A stretch of 64,000 bases of DNA, taken from Desmodus rotundus (lineage: Eukaryota > Chordata > Mammalia > Chiroptera > Phyllostomidae). The position numbers were made by a program, and so were the translations under genes. Of this stretch, positions 1-12,239 are shown piece by piece. Within the stretch, counting starts at the first letter, position 1; each line of letters opens with the position of its first letter. The notes beneath the pieces were generated by a model. That model was not told the DNA's origin, did no database searches, and saw nothing but the letters and a program-made list of their open reading frames with translations. The stretch spans positions 146,544,583-146,608,582 of the forward strand of contig NC_071390.1 in NCBI RefSeq assembly GCF_022682495.2. Reading direction: 5' to 3'.

Positions 1-2227
1 TGTTGGTGTACAGGAATGCCTTTGATTTCTGAGTGTTGACTTTGTATCCAGCTGTTTCGCCAAATTCATTTATTAGGTCGAGTAGTTTTTTGGTGGAGTC
101 TATAGGATTTTCCATGTACACTATCATATCATCTGCAAACAGTGACAGTTTCATTTCCTCCTTTCCAATTTGGATGCCTTTTCTTGCTTTTTCTTGTCTG
201 ATTGCTGTGGCTAGGACTTCCAATACTATGTTGAATAGGAGTGGTGAGAGAGGGCATCCTTGTCTTGTTCCTGATCTTAGTGGGAAAGCTCTAAGTTTTT
301 GTCCATTGAGTATGATGTTGGCTGTAGGTCTCTCATATATGGCCTTTATTATGTTGAGGAATGCTTCCTCTGTTCCCACTTTGCTGAGTGTTTTTATCAG
401 AAATGGGTGCTGTATCTTATCAAATGCTTTTTCCCCATCTGTTGATATGATCATGTGATTTTTGTCTTTGCTGTTGTTGATGTGATGTATTATGTTTATT
501 GATTTGTGAATATTGTACCATCCTTGCATCCCTGGGATGAATCCCACTTGGTCATGGTGTATGATCTTTTTAATGTATTGCTGGATGCGGTTTGCCAATA
601 TTTTGTTGAGAATTTTAGCGTCTGTGTTCATCAGCGATATTGGCCTGACGTTTTCTCTCTCCGTTGTGTCTTTATCTGGTTTTGGGATTGGGATGACGCT
701 GGCTTCATAAAAAGAGTTTGGGAGTCTTCCATCAGTTTGGAATTTTTGGAAGTCTGTGAAGGATAGGGGTTAGTTAGCTCTTCCTTAAATGCTTTGTAGA
801 ATTCTCTTGTGAAACCATCTGGTCCAGGGCTTTTGTGTGTTGGGAGTTTTTTGATGACTGCTTCAATTTCCTCTGCTGTTATTGGTCCGTTAAGGTTTTC
901 TGCTTCTTCTTCATTCAGTTTTGGAAGATTATATTTTTCTAGAAATGTGTCCATTTCACCTAGGTTTTCAAATTTCTTGGCATATAGTTCTTCGTAGTAA
1001 TTTCTTACAATCCTTTGTATTTCTGTGGTATCAGTTGTAATCTCTCCTCTTTCATTTCTAATTGTGTTTATTTGGATCCTCTCTCTTTTTTTCTTGATGA
1101 ACCTACTTAAAGGCTTGTCGATTTTGTTTATCTTTTCAAAGAACCTGCTCCTGGATTCATTGATCCTTAGAATTGTGCTTTTAGTCTCTATGTCATTTAG
1201 TTCTGCTCTGATCTTGGTTATTTCCTTCCTTCTGCTTGCTCTGGGCTGTCTTTGTTGTTGTTCCTCGAGTTCTTGTAGACGTAGGGTTAGGTTGTTTGTT
1301 TGAAATGTTTCTATCTTCTTAAGGTAGGCCTGTATTGGTATGAACTTCCCTCTCAGGACTGCCTTTGCTGTGTCCCATAGGTTTTGGGTTGTTGTGAGTT
1401 CATTTTCATTTGTTTCCAGAAAGTTTTTGATTTCTTCCCTAATCTCGTTCTTGACCCATTCATTGTTTAATAGCATGCTATTCAGTCTCCATGATTTTGA
1501 GGGTTTTGGGTTTTTTCCTTTGGGGTTGGTTTCTAGTTTCAGTCTCTTGTGGTCAGAGAAAATGCTTGATATGATTTCAAGTTTCTTGAATTTGTTGAGG
1601 CTTGCTTTGTGTCCTATCATGTGGTCTATCTTTGAGAAAGTTCCATGTCCACTTGAAAAGAATGTATATTTTGCTTCTTTGGGATGAAAAGCTCTATATG
1701 TATCAGTTAAGTCCATTTCCTCTAGGGTATTGTTAAGTGACACAATATCCTTGTTGATATTTTGTTTGGAAGACCTGTCCATTTTTGACAGTGGCGTGTT
1801 AAAGTCCCCTACCATAATTGTGTTGCTGTCAATATCTTTCTTGAAGTCCTCCAAGATTTTCTTAATGTATTTGGGTGCTCCTATGTTGGATGCATATATA
1901 TTTACAATGTTGATGTCTTCTTGGTGGATTCTTCCTTTGAGTATTATGAAGTGACCTTCTGGGTCTCTCTCTATGGCCCTTCTTTTGAAGTCTATTTTGT
2001 CTGATATGAGTATTGCTACCTCTGCTTTTTTTCCTGTCCATTTGCTTGGAAAATTTGTTTCCAGCCCTTCACTTTCAGTCTGTGTAGGTCTTTTGTCCTG
2101 AGATGGGTCTCTTGTAGGCAGCATATGTGTGGGTCATGTTTTCTTATCATTCAGCTATTCTATGTCTTTTAATTGGAGCATTTAATCCATTTACGTTTAA
2201 GGTTATTATCGACAGGTAGTTATTCAT
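1..2227 (-). pseudogene. L1 ORF2 (endonuclease-reverse transcriptase), partial, frameshifted
   Basis: ORF2 encodes the target-nicking endonuclease and reverse transcriptase of L1. The start ATG is 2225-2227 (MNNYLSIITLNVNG). Visible are the endonuclease QETHL near 2110, [12 protein letters not shown], and SDH. The RT region includes KSPGPDGF near 810-830 and the catalytic FADD motif at 128-139. Three breaks are visible. One is a probable 1-nt deletion near 2147, after RHRIAE, that creates in-frame stops. The second is a length change in the T7 run 2026-2032. The third is a shift near 770, after KEELTNP. Below about 760 I read no stop, but did not check every codon. The C-terminal Cys-rich region lies beyond position 1. 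The copy cannot make an active protein. Confidence 0.9.
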
Positions 2228-2278
2228 TGTCTTTATTCCTACATGTGTTCCTCTCTCTTTCTCTTTTCCTTCCTTTCC

Positions 2279-3208
2279 TTAAAGCACTCCCTTTAGCATC
2301 TCTTGCAGAGCTGGTTTGGTGGAAGCGTATTCTTTTAGACTTCTTTTGTCTGGGAAACTCCTTATTTGGCCTTCTATTTTGATTGAGAGCCTTGCTGGGT
2401 AAAGTAGTCTTGGTTGCAGGCCTCTGGTTCTCATTACTTGGAATATTTTTTGCCATTCTCTTTTGTCTTGGAGCGTTTCCATTGAGAAGTCAGTTGCTAA
2501 CCTTTTGGGGCTCCCTTGTACGTTACTTCCTTTTTCTCCTTTGCTGCCTTTAAGATCCTCTCTTTGTCTTGGAAATTTGCCATTTTAATTATGATGTGTC
2601 TTGCAGTCGGTCTCTTTAGGTTCCTCTTGCTTGGGACTCTGTGTTTCCTGGATTTGGGTGACTTTCTCTCTCATCAGATTAGGGATATTTTCCATCATTA
2701 CTTTTTCAAACAGGTTTTCTATCCCTTGCTCTTCTTCTTCTCCTTCTGGTATTCCTATTACACGGATATTGTTACGTTTCATGTTGTCCTGCATTTCCCT
2801 TATTGCCTCTTCATTCTTTCTGAGCCTGTTTTCCTTTTCTTGCTCTTTCTGGGTGTTTTTTTCTACTTTGTCCTCCAGCTCGCTGATCCGTTCCTCTGCT
2901 TCATCAAGTCTGCTGTTCATTCCTTCTGCTGTGTTCTTCAATTCAGAAATTGTATTCTTCATTTTCTCTTGGCTCTTGTTGATAGTTTCTATTTCCTTTT
3001 TCATGTTGATATAGTTTGCAGTGAGTTCATTGTAGTTTCCCTGTAGTTTCTGGTAGTTCTCTTTGAGCTCAGAGAGCTCAGTGAGCTTCCTGATGACCAT
3101 TGCTTTGAACTCAGTATCTGATAGTTGACTTGCCTCTTTTTCAGTGAGCATTCTTTCTGAGGCTTCCTCCTTTCCTTTCATTTGGGAATTGTTTCTTTGT
3201 CTTCCCAT
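2279..3208 (-). pseudogene. L1 ORF1 (RNA-binding chaperone), one frameshift
   Basis: ORF1p coats L1 RNA as a trimer. The frame starts MGRQRNNSQMKGKEEA at 3208. It continues through a long heptad coiled coil (roughly residues 40-130, e.g. SRLDEAEERISELEDKVEK) and into the RRM-like domain (RNNIRVIGIPEGEEEEQG). Near 2640 a small indel changes frame. The C-terminal domain then continues in another frame to a stop at 2279-2281 (FPDKRSLKEY, LKGVL). Length is near 310 residues, usual for L1. Apart from the one frameshift it is close to intact. Confidence 0.9.
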
Positions 3209-4890
3209 TGTTTGTGAGACTCTTCTTGTTATCCTCTGCTTCTTAAATTGATCTATTCTGACTCCCTGGGTTTATGGTATGAACTTCTATGGTAGAATGC
3301 CAATGGGATTCAGTGGTGCTGTCTCCTTAATCTCCTGTGCTCACTGGTCTTGAGCTGACGTTTATGGGTGTAACACGGTCTAACTCTGGTCTTTTCAGCA
3401 CTCCAGGTTTTCTTGTCTCACCTGTGGGAAAAAGAGAAAGGGGGGAAGAAAAAAAAAAGAAGGGAAGGAGGGGAAAAGGAAATAGAAAAGGAAAGGAAGG
3501 AAGGAAGAGGGAATAAAGAAAGATCGGAGGCAAGATAAGAAGGAATTTTAACAAAAATTAAAACAAAGGAATAAATAAAAGAAGGCAGGAAGAAGGCATA
3601 AAAAGGGTAAATGATGGGAGGTAGAAGGAATGAAAAAAAAAAAGAAAGGAAGAAGGAATTCAGGGGGAAAGAAGGAAAGGAAAAAAAAAAAAAAGTCTTC
3701 TGCTGGCTTTAAACCGGTCAAGTTAGTTCTGCTGGTCGTCCTGTCTGTGGAATGGGAGGGGGTGGTTGGAAGGATTGGTTTCACTTTTCTCCCTTCCTGG
3801 GCCACACTCTTCGCTGCTGTTCAGCCTGCAGTCCAGTTCCTCATGGTCCTTCTGCCCCCCAGTAGGCCTTTAGTTCACCAGTTGTGCTGTCCTGGAGTTG
3901 CACCAGTTAGGGGCAACTCACAGTCTACCTTCTTGCTCTTTGCTGTCTTAGATGCTGGGGGCACTGGGTGCTGCTATGGGGTAGTTCAGCCCCCTACTGG
4001 GTTGAGTCTTTCCGGGGAATGCAGTCTCCCCTAGCCCTGCAGCTCCCCTCTGCTGGGTGTTGTGCCTTAGTCCTAGAGAGCCAGTAGGCCCTGCAGGGCT
4101 GTGCGCAAGTGTTAGGTAGGTGTTGTAGATGTGGTCCCTGGCAGGTAGCCAGGCCGTTGATCAGCCAATCCGGCCGTTTTGGGCTTGGGTCGCGTGCAGC
4201 CGGCCAATTGCTTTGGGCTTGAGTCTCTCGGGCGGGCAGGGCCGCTTTGGGACTGAGTCATGCGGAGCTCAGCTCGGGTCCGCTCTTTTGGGCCTGTGGG
4301 TGGAGCAGCTAGCCTCTGCTCCAGATGCTCTCCCACCTGAGGTTTCAGGTGTGGGCGCCCCGCCGGGGTTTCAGGTGTGGGCCCCCAGTCCGCTAATCTG
4401 GGTGCCGGCAACCGGGCTTCAGGTGAGCGCCTGGGCTGCTTATCCCGCATTCACAGTCCAGGGGCGGAGTGGGGAGGGGCGCCAGAGGCCTTGGCTGCTG
4501 CCAGAGTTCTCTAACTAGCCCCTGAGTGCCTCTATTTTCTTTTTCTTTTTGAGAAATTCTTCCTATTCAAGCCCCCCTGGTCCAAAGAAGCACCTGGCTG
4601 CTCACAGCTCAGCCTGGCTCTCTCCCAAGAATCCTGCAGCAGCCCCTGTGCCCGGGCTGGGGCTTCTGCCGCCCTTGTCCCCGTGCGGGTCCCGGTCCCG
4701 GGGACCTTATTGTCCTTAAGCACTCTTCTTACCGTCAGATCTTTCATTGTCCTCTATCTTTGGTCTCTGATCTTCATATATGCTGGAATACTGTTGGCTG
4801 TTTGCTCTGCTCCTCAGATCAGCTAGGTATTTCCCTGGCGCTGAGGGGAAGTGGATTCCGCTCCCACCTATGTTGCCGCCATCTTGGGGT
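3209..4890 (-). promoter_or_regulatory. 5'UTR / internal promoter of the young L1
   Basis: About 1.7 kb lies between the ORF1 start and the L1 5' end. The outer part (about 4110-4890) is GC- and CpG-rich, as expected of an L1 internal promoter. The inner part (about 3426-3695) is an almost pure purine run on the + strand, i.e. pyrimidine on the L1 sense strand. The CAAGATGGCGGC motif lies at the start. Open frames here on either strand are by-products of composition. Confidence 0.75.
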
Positions 4891-4892
4891 CT

Positions 4893-6690
4893 TGTTTTCT
4901 TATCCATTCAGCTACCCTGTGTCTTTTGATTTGACCATTTTATTTACTATTTACTCTTGAAGTGATTATTAAGGTGTACTTATTGCCATTTTATTCTTTT
5001 CATTATGTTCTTCTGTTTTTTTTCCCCTCCTCACCCCTCTCCCCTCCCTCCTTTTCCCTTTCTCTGTCCTTCCCCTTGCCTTTTCCCACTCCCCTCCTCC
5101 TCTTCTAGCAGACCCTTCAAGATTTCTTGTAATACTGGCCTGGTGGTAACAAAGTTCTTTAGCTTTTTCTTGTCTGGGAAGCTCTTTGTTTCTCCTATTT
5201 TTAAATGAGAGCCATGCTGGTTAAAGTATTCTTTGTTGTAAGTTTTTGCTTTTTATCACTTTGAATATTTCATGTCAATCTCTTCTGGCCTGAAGTATTT
5301 CTGTTGATGACAGAAATCAGATGACAGTCATCAGATGACAGTCTTATGGGATCTCCCCTGTAGGTAACTAACTGCCTTCCTCTTGCTGCTTTTAAGATTC
5401 TCTCTTTGTCTTTAACCTTTGTCATTTTAATTATGATGTGTCCTGGTGTGCATCTCTTCGGTTTCATCTTGTTTGGGACTCTGTGCTTGGGTGTCCTGAC
5501 TTGTGTGTCTTTTCCCTTTGGCCAGGTTAGAGAAGTTTATGGTCATTATTTCTTCATATAAGTTCTTGATCCCCATGCTTTCTCTCTTCTCCTTCTGGTA
5601 CCTTTATGATGAGGATCTTGCTATGCTTCATGTTGTTCCAAAGGTCCCTTAAGCTATCCACATTTTTAAAAATTCTTTTTTCTTATTGCTGCTCTGATGG
5701 TGTATTTGTTTTTACCTTGTCTTCCAAGTTGCTGATTTGATCCTCTGCTTTATCCACCCTGTTTATTCCTTCCAGTGCATTTGTCATTTCAGATATTTAT
5801 ATCTTTGTTTCTGACTGATGACTTTTCATGCTTTCTATGTCCTTTTTCATTCTGTTGAGCATTCTTATAACCATTACTTTCAACACTATGATAAATTGCT
5901 TATCTCCATTTCATTTAGCTCTTTTTCTGGATATTTCTCCTGTCCTTTCATTTGGGGCCTGTTTGTCTCCCCATTTTGGCTGCCTCTTTGTGTTTGTTTC
6001 TATATATTAGGTGGATCTGCTATGACTCCCAGTCCTAGTGGGATGGCCTTAATAGTAGGTGTCCTGTGGGATCCAGTGTTGTAGTTTCCTTGATCCCTTG
6101 AGCTGAGTGCTCCAGGAAAGTCCTTTGTGTGGGTTATGCGAGTCCTCCTGTTGTAATTGAGCCTTGTTTGCTGTTGGCTCATTTGTGTGTGGGATTGACC
6201 CTCAGTTTTGGCTGACTATGAGGTTCAGTTTGCAACACAATGTGCAAGCTGTTATGCAGGTGCTGATGACGTGGAGCAGAATTTGCCTCATCAGGGTTTG
6301 GTGCCTGCCATGATCTCCCTGTGGATATGCAGCTTGTGAAGCTTACTGGATCCTGTTTTGATGTTGTCTGAAGCTGGCCTCTAGTTGTGTTGGTTCTGGG
6401 CCTCTTGGGAGGTAGTCTGGTGCAGGGCTGTGTCAGACGTTGCTTGTGATTCTCCCTGGGTAACCTGTTTGGAGCTATAAGTGATCACAGTTTGTGGCTG
6501 CCCCTCTGATGCGTGTGGGAAGGACCACACTGTGCACCAAGGCTGGCTTTACTAGCACAGGTTCCGGAGGCAGGTCAGCAAAAGTTCCAGGCATGTTGAG
6601 ATCTGCCTCTGCCTGCACGCTGCCTGTTAGACTCAGTCACTGAAATTGCATCCGTTGGTACTCAAGTTGTATGAGGTAGGTTCATAGTGA
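4893..6690 (-). mobile_element. older L1 (ORF2 start, ORF1, 5'UTR), split by the young L1
   Basis: From 4893 the - strand matches the first ORF2 codons (ttatccattcagctaccctgtgtc is their complement), then the ORF2-ORF1 spacer, then a decayed ORF1 to about 5990. ORF1 landmarks include HIIIKMTKVKDKERILKAA near 5400-5467. A degraded 5'UTR follows to about 6690. Many stops and indels show that it is older than the inserted copy. The outer limit is approximate because no clean 5' end is visible. Confidence 0.8.
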
Positions 6691-7337
6691 GTCACCAGGT
6701 AGGGGTGAGTGGTATTCAAGACTTAATTTCTAAGTCTGTGGATCTGGTAGTGAATTCTGATTTGATGTCATGTTTTGAGTAAGGACACTTACTCAAATGC
6801 CATAATATTTTACCCCTAGGAGATTGAAGAGTATTGTTTTATCTTTTGAAAAGCTGTGGTTGCATTTCCCAGCCTTGTTGGATCGCTTAAAATTGTGTAT
6901 ACCTTTTACTTTGCCTCTCTTTTCCAAGATCCTTTTTCTAAATGGGAGGGAAGTCTAATCGATTAATTCCCATTTTTGCTGAGTCAGGTATCTTTCATGT
7001 TTCATTACTCCCCCCATTCCCCCCTGCCCCCAATTTCCCAGGGTACTCACCTAGGGCTCCATTTTACTCAAACTGTGGATTATATCCTTCTTAACCTCAT
7101 GATCCAGCTTCTGAAGTTTACAGGATGCTAAGTAGGAATTACTCTGCCTTTTAAATATTGAAGATCCTGTCAGGGAAAAGATCATAGTATTCCTTTTTTG
7201 GAAGCCTCTACGACTGCTTAAGCAGTCCTAACTAATTTCTTAAGGTTGGTTTAAATGCGTATCAATTAAAACCAATTTTATTACACTTACATGCAAATAC
7301 TACTTTTCTCAAGATATTTTCTTTTTCTTTAAAGTAG

Positions 7338-7555
7338 TGGCCTTGCCTTGGTCAGGTGGCTCATTTGATTGGAGCATTGTCCTGTACACCAGAAGGTTGC
7401 AGGTTTGATTCCCAGTCAGGCTAGGGTATGGGTTCAATCCCTGGTTGGGGCATGTATGGGAGGCAGCCAATTAATATGTCTGTCTCTGTCTCTCTTTCTC
7501 TCCCCCTCTCCCCCCCCCCCCCACCAAATCAAGAAACATATTGTCAGGTGAGGAT
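7338..7555 (+). mobile_element. VES-type tRNA-derived SINE
   Basis: The head ccttggtcaggtggctcatttgatt is a decayed tRNA-like A-box region and gcaggtttgattcccagtc is a B box. The body ggggcatgtatgggaggcagcc is followed by a (TCTC)n and C-run tail. The arrangement matches bat VES SINEs. It is diverged from the better-preserved copy at 58204. Confidence 0.8.
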
Positions 7556-8789
7556 CTGTTTTTTAAAAATCTATAAAAAATGAAGTAGCAGGCTTTTTTT
7601 TTTTTGTATAACATACAGAGAGCATAAAGGGTACGGACCATATATGAACAGCTTTTGCTTCTGTTACTTGATTAGGTCAAACAGCTTCCATGAGACTCTC
7701 CCCCTGCATATATATTATCTTCATTTGTGTACTTCAGTAATCACTGAATTTAAGTATTAAAATTTTGAGTTGAAGTTTTTATGCGTGGCTCTATTCTACC
7801 AACCACTTACTCTTTCTCTCAGCCTTAGACTCTACGTTATATTTAATACTACTTAGTAAAAAAAAAACTTGAGTTCTTATCCTGGAACACAAAGTGATCA
7901 TGGGGTAGAATGCAAAACATCATGTGCATTTTTAAGATAAAACGGGATTTCAAAGAATCTGTGTTGTAGCACTTTATAGGTGTGGCTCTGGAAGACCATA
8001 ACTACCATCATCATTACTCTTATCCGGGGGGAGGGTGTGCATAATCACTTTGCTTGTGTATTCCTTCAGTTTAGAGAGAACTACATGAAAAAATTAAACA
8101 GCTCAAATATCTCAAAAATGATCTGGGAAATAGTGTAAATTGTAGCTTATATTATAGAGAATTAGCTTTGCTTAGCTAATTGAAGTCATGTTATTCAGGT
8201 GCAGATCTGCCTGTCTTTAGTTCTTAAGAACATTCATCTAATTGGAATCTAGAGGCAAAATTCTATTGCCTCTGTTTTCATAATATACTTTCTATAAAAC
8301 TTCTTTTACTTAGTTTTGGCATCTGTTTAAAGATGTCACTTTATTCTTACTTTTTTACTAACTATCTGTATCTTACTTAATTTTGGTCCTTTTTAAAGTT
8401 TCAGTTGTTAGCTTTGCTAATTGGTTTAGATAAGTCTATTTCATGGAGTGCGGCATCTAGTCTCTATTCAAAAAGCTCCTTCTGTCTCTGAAAATGATTT
8501 CCCTGTGAACATCCGATTCAGTTGTCTCTTGACTCTTAAAGTGTTAGGCTAGTGTGCCTTGATGCTGAATGTTTTTTGATTTGTTAGAGTATGCCCTCTG
8601 AAAACACATATATTAGAGCTAAAAACTGTCTAGTGAATGTCTGTTAGGTTGATGAAACACATACCATTTCTTCAGAGGTAAGATCTTAATTGGGTGCTTG
8701 TCAGTTTTTAAATTTTTGTTACACTAAAGTTGAGTGAATTCCTGGATCTTACCTCTTGAAAGAACTTCATTCCTAAGCATACCTCATAT

Positions 8790-8930
8790 TTATAGAGTAT
8801 CTATCATGCCTTTTAACAAATCTGTAATGTGGTACTTTTACTTCATAGATTTAAGTTACTTCATGGAACTTTTTACTCAAGAATGTATGCAAGCAAATGT
8901 TGGAATCTAACCCAGTCTTCTAAATCGATC
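8790..8930 (+). repeat. possible MIR fragment
   Basis: The wording tatttatagagtatctatcatg, followed by aatctaacccagtcttctaa, resembles the core and end of an ancient MIR SINE. Divergence is high and the limits are approximate. Confidence 0.3.
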
Positions 8931-9184
8931 ACTCTGGGGTTCATTTAAGTCAGTAAGACTGGCTTTTTTCCCTTCATTATTGCTGACATATTTATGAACA
9001 TTATTGTGGCAACCTCAACTCTACTGATATTAAAAAAATATGATATTCTAGTGGTCCATATTACTAGTTCTCTTTATTTTTATTCACCTATGTAATAAAA
9101 ATTTATGAGTAACATCTGAAAAGTACATATTTCCACATAGGTCTAAGATGTTCTTTAAGACTTGGAGTATCATTTTTTCTTTGT

Positions 9185-9730
9185 AACTGAGTGTGCTGGG
9201 GTCCTCTGACCACCCCAGGGTTTGGTGATTGTCTAAGAGGACTCATAGGACCCAGTATATAGTCATTATCATGGCTATGATTTATAACTGTGAAAGGATG
9301 CAAAGCATAATTAAAGAGAAAGGGGTATGTGGGGCAAAATCTAGAGGAAACCAGATGCAAGCTTCCAAGAATCTTCTCCTGGTAGAGTTACACAGGACAT
9401 GCTTTATTCCTCTACCCATCAATTGTGACAAACTTGTAAAAATTAGTTACCAGGGAAGCTTATTAGAAATTTAGTACCAAAGCCTTTTTTTGGATTTGGC
9501 TTATTATGTAGGCACCTCTGCCTAGCCTATACCAAAAGTCTGGATTCTCAGTGGGCAAGCAGGTGTTAGACATAAATTGTATTGGTACATTGAGCAACTC
9601 TCATAGTTACTCTGTGGGAATGCTCCTGAAATCTAGGTTCCCACATGCCAGCCAAGGGCATGTTGTGCAGGCAAGCTTTTCTGAGAATAGCAGTCTTAAA
9701 CCTGCCATGTTAACTTTTCTTCCTACTAAG
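9185..9730. mobile_element. probable solo LTR of an old endogenous retrovirus
   Basis: The stretch from ctgtgtgctggggtcctctgacc to ccatgttaacttttc reads as a dispersed LTR-like repeat. Recognisable parts are ggactcataggacccagtatatag, gaaaccagatgcaagcttccaagaa and ccagccaagggcatgttg. I recall this type from mammalian ERV1-class LTRs but cannot name the subfamily or orientation. No internal retroviral genes lie beside it. Confidence 0.5.
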
Positions 9731-9784
9731 CTTATTCTTTATTTTTTCGTTTATTTTTAGAGAGAGGGGAAAGGAGAGAGAGAT
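9728..9784 (-). repeat. SINE tail fragment
   Basis: The T-rich stretch followed by tttttagagagaggggaaagg and a GA run matches the tail of VES-type SINEs read on the - strand. The tRNA-like head is missing. Confidence 0.4.
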
Positions 9785-10770
9785 CTAAAACCTTAATTAT
9801 AATCAACTTCTGTCTGTCCCAGTTCACCTTTTTTATCCTTTTAGGGATTTTTTGTTGATTAAAATAGTTAAAGGAGTTCTTACTCATTTATAGTCATAAT
9901 AACTGGTTCCGATCGCTAATTTCTGGACCATTTAAGTTGTTCTTCCCTCTTCCAGTTTGTGTTCATGGTAGTGTAGCCTCCATACTATTGCCAGCTCAGA
10001 TTTAAAAACAACAAGAAACAGTTGAATTTTGTTAACCTTGATGCTGAAAAATAAACATATGGAATGAATTCAAATGCAATTAGACTTGCGGTAAACCTTT
10101 TTGTATCTTTAATCAATGTTTTTGCAAGCCTGGATTTTTATACTTTGGCTTTTCTTAAGACAGTAAAAGCTGTCATCCATGATGATCTCTCTGATGTATA
10201 GGTTACTCATAAAATGTATGAGTGATTTATATTTCAGCATTTTTTAGATAGAGTTGGTCCTGTTATTAGAAAACATGATGACATTTTTATCATCTTGAAA
10301 GCAAGTACCTTCTGTGAGACTTAACTTTTTGAAAACTTGATACTGTTTTAGTTGAAAAATTGGTGAAACTATTTAAGAAACTGAAAAAATATTGCAAAGA
10401 CATACTGGATAATTGTGAATTTCTGGTCTGTATTAGCTGGATTTCTCTACATATGTTGTGTTTCTGTCTTTCCCTAATAAAACTTTTAAAAATCCCTGCA
10501 AGTTGCTAGAAATGATATAGATGATGTTTTGCTCATCTAGTTATATGTAACATTGTTCCATAGGATATTAGCCATGTACCATATGTACTCTTAAGCCACA
10601 TCTTTAGTAGGCTCACAAATACTTTATATATTAATAAGTATGAATATGTGTGCATTCCTGATGCTTATGTAAAATGATTTAGGGATTTATGTAAGATATA
10701 TGATTAAAAAACAATTTAAATTAAACCTTAAATAAAACTTATAATTTACTTTACTTTTTATCTTTTTAAG

Positions 10771-10877
10771 GGACCAGTTACTCTCCACAAGAAAATTCAC
10801 ACAACCACAGTGGTCTTCATAGCTCAAATTCACATTCTTCTAATCCAAGCAATAATCCAAGCAAAACTTCAGATGCA
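10771..10877 (+). CDS. WAC: WAC exon 4
   Basis: The acceptor is a T-rich tract ending ttttaag and the donor is gtaagt at 10878. The exon opens with the last two bases of a split Gly codon and encodes about residues 93-127, a Ser/Asn/His-rich low-complexity stretch ([13 protein letters not shown]... ending KTSDA). It closes on a complete codon. The stretch has no known fold and is expected to be disordered. The preceding exon should end on the first base of a Gly codon; I did not find it in 1-10770. Confidence 0.95.
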
Positions 10878-11814
10878 GTAAGTATATAACCAGACGCAGC
10901 TTTTTTAAATGTATTGTCCCCAGAAAACCCCTCACACCAAGTCTTGTTAAGTTTAATGTCTTTAAAATATTTTTGTAAAATGTAAGGTAATGTTTTCTTC
11001 ATGTATTTGGAACTACTGAGCTAACCTTACTATAATTGAGGATAGTGTGAAGACATCAACATGATATTATTTGGTCAGCATTCCTATACAGAGCAAAATT
11101 TTACCATTGAGATATCTGAGATACAAAGGGCCTCAGATTGTGAAACTTCTGTAACGTGGTTTAACTTGAGCTGCTCTTTTCCATATTATATAAACTTCTT
11201 ATATATTTATTGAGGGTCTGCTATGTATTATACATATAGTGTTAGACACTAGTTATATAAAAGTCCCTGTCCTAATACATTTCTTCAGTAAAAATGTAAT
11301 AAGGTTTCTATTTGCTAAGCATGTGCCAGGTTGTAAATACACACATCTAAGAAAATGTGGCTCATCTTAGAGGAAATTTGGGGCTGTGGTGGAGACTGAA
11401 AACAAACAATTAAAACAGTGCATGTTAAAGTTGATTTGGGAGCACTCAAGATGGGGATGGAATCCCAGCTTAAATGAGGAAGGTACTCAAGTATATGTAG
11501 TGCTACCCACAGATTGAATGTAATTTAGGTACAACAGATTGAATATAACTTAGCCAGTTAAGAGGCCTGGAATTTGTGTAACATGCAAAGGAACAGCACC
11601 TACAAAGACAGAGAGATGTGAAATAGTATAGCATGTTTGGAGAACTGCAGGATTTTTGATAATATGGCAGAATGGGAACAGTTCAGGTTACAGAGATAAG
11701 TGTGGGTCAGATCACAAAGAGTTATATATCCTTCCAAGGAATATGAATGTCATATAAAGGCAGTGGAGACGTATTGACTTAGTCAGCAAAGTAACATATT
11801 TGCAGTTTAAAACA

Positions 11815-11982
11815 GCCCAAGCCGGGTAGCTCAGTTGGTCAGAGTGTCATCTCAACATGCCACGGTTAGATCACCAGACAGGGCACATACAAGAATCAAC
11901 CATTGAATGCATAAGTAAGTGGAATAACAAATTGACATTTCTCTTTTCCTTTCTCGGTCTCTAAAATCAATTTTTAAAAATC
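11815..11982 (+). mobile_element. tRNA-derived SINE, diverged
   Basis: The head gccgggtagctcagttggtcagag is a clear tRNA-like A-box region. The sequence ggttagatcaccagacagggcaca follows at B-box position. It ends in a T/C-rich run and ctctaaaatcaattttt. It is a diverged relative of the VES SINEs. Confidence 0.75.
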
Positions 11983-12239
11983 ATGTCAGATAGCTGTGTG
12001 GAAAATACATTATAAGAAGGAATGAACAAGAAGACTATAGAAGTAAAGATTGAATCCAACAGATTTTTGTCTTGGGTATTTGGGTGATCATCATACCATA
12101 CCTTAATTGGCATTGAAAGACTCTTGGTTTATTATTTGTCTCTTGTTGAAATAGTGTGGTTTGTACATTTCCATAGAAAATTGAGACATTAGTGATAATT
12201 TCATAAAAATAAATGTAGAATAGATTTAAATATGTTTAA

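Larger units (their letters stand above)
1..4890 (-). mobile_element. young L1, 3' end clipped by window edge
   Basis: Read on the - strand, the element has a 5'UTR starting about 4890, ORF1 (3208-2279), a gap of about 50 nt, and ORF2 (2227 to the window edge). The 5' end carries ccccaagatggcggc, which resembles the YY1 site at the start of primate L1. A few frameshifts but little substitution decay point to recent insertion. It sits inside an older L1 on the same strand, whose ORF2 start resumes at about 4893. The element is antisense to WAC and lies in the intron before exon 4. Confidence 0.93.
6691..10770 (+). other. rest of the intron before WAC exon 4
   Basis: This is non-coding intron, AT-rich. 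It holds a SINE (7338-7555), a possible MIR fragment (8790-8930), a probable LTR (9185-9730), and a short SINE-like A-rich tail (9728-9784). I see nothing assignable in the remaining stretches 6691-7337, 7556-8789 and 9785-10750, apart from the splice acceptor. Confidence 0.7.

Noticed and set aside
631..2124. 497-residue open frame on the - strand as a host gene
   Set aside because: It is L1 ORF2 with endonuclease and reverse transcriptase motifs, entered by a shifted frame at its start.
4129..4518. open frames on both strands as novel genes
   Set aside because: They lie in the GC-rich L1 5'UTR, where low stop density follows from composition.
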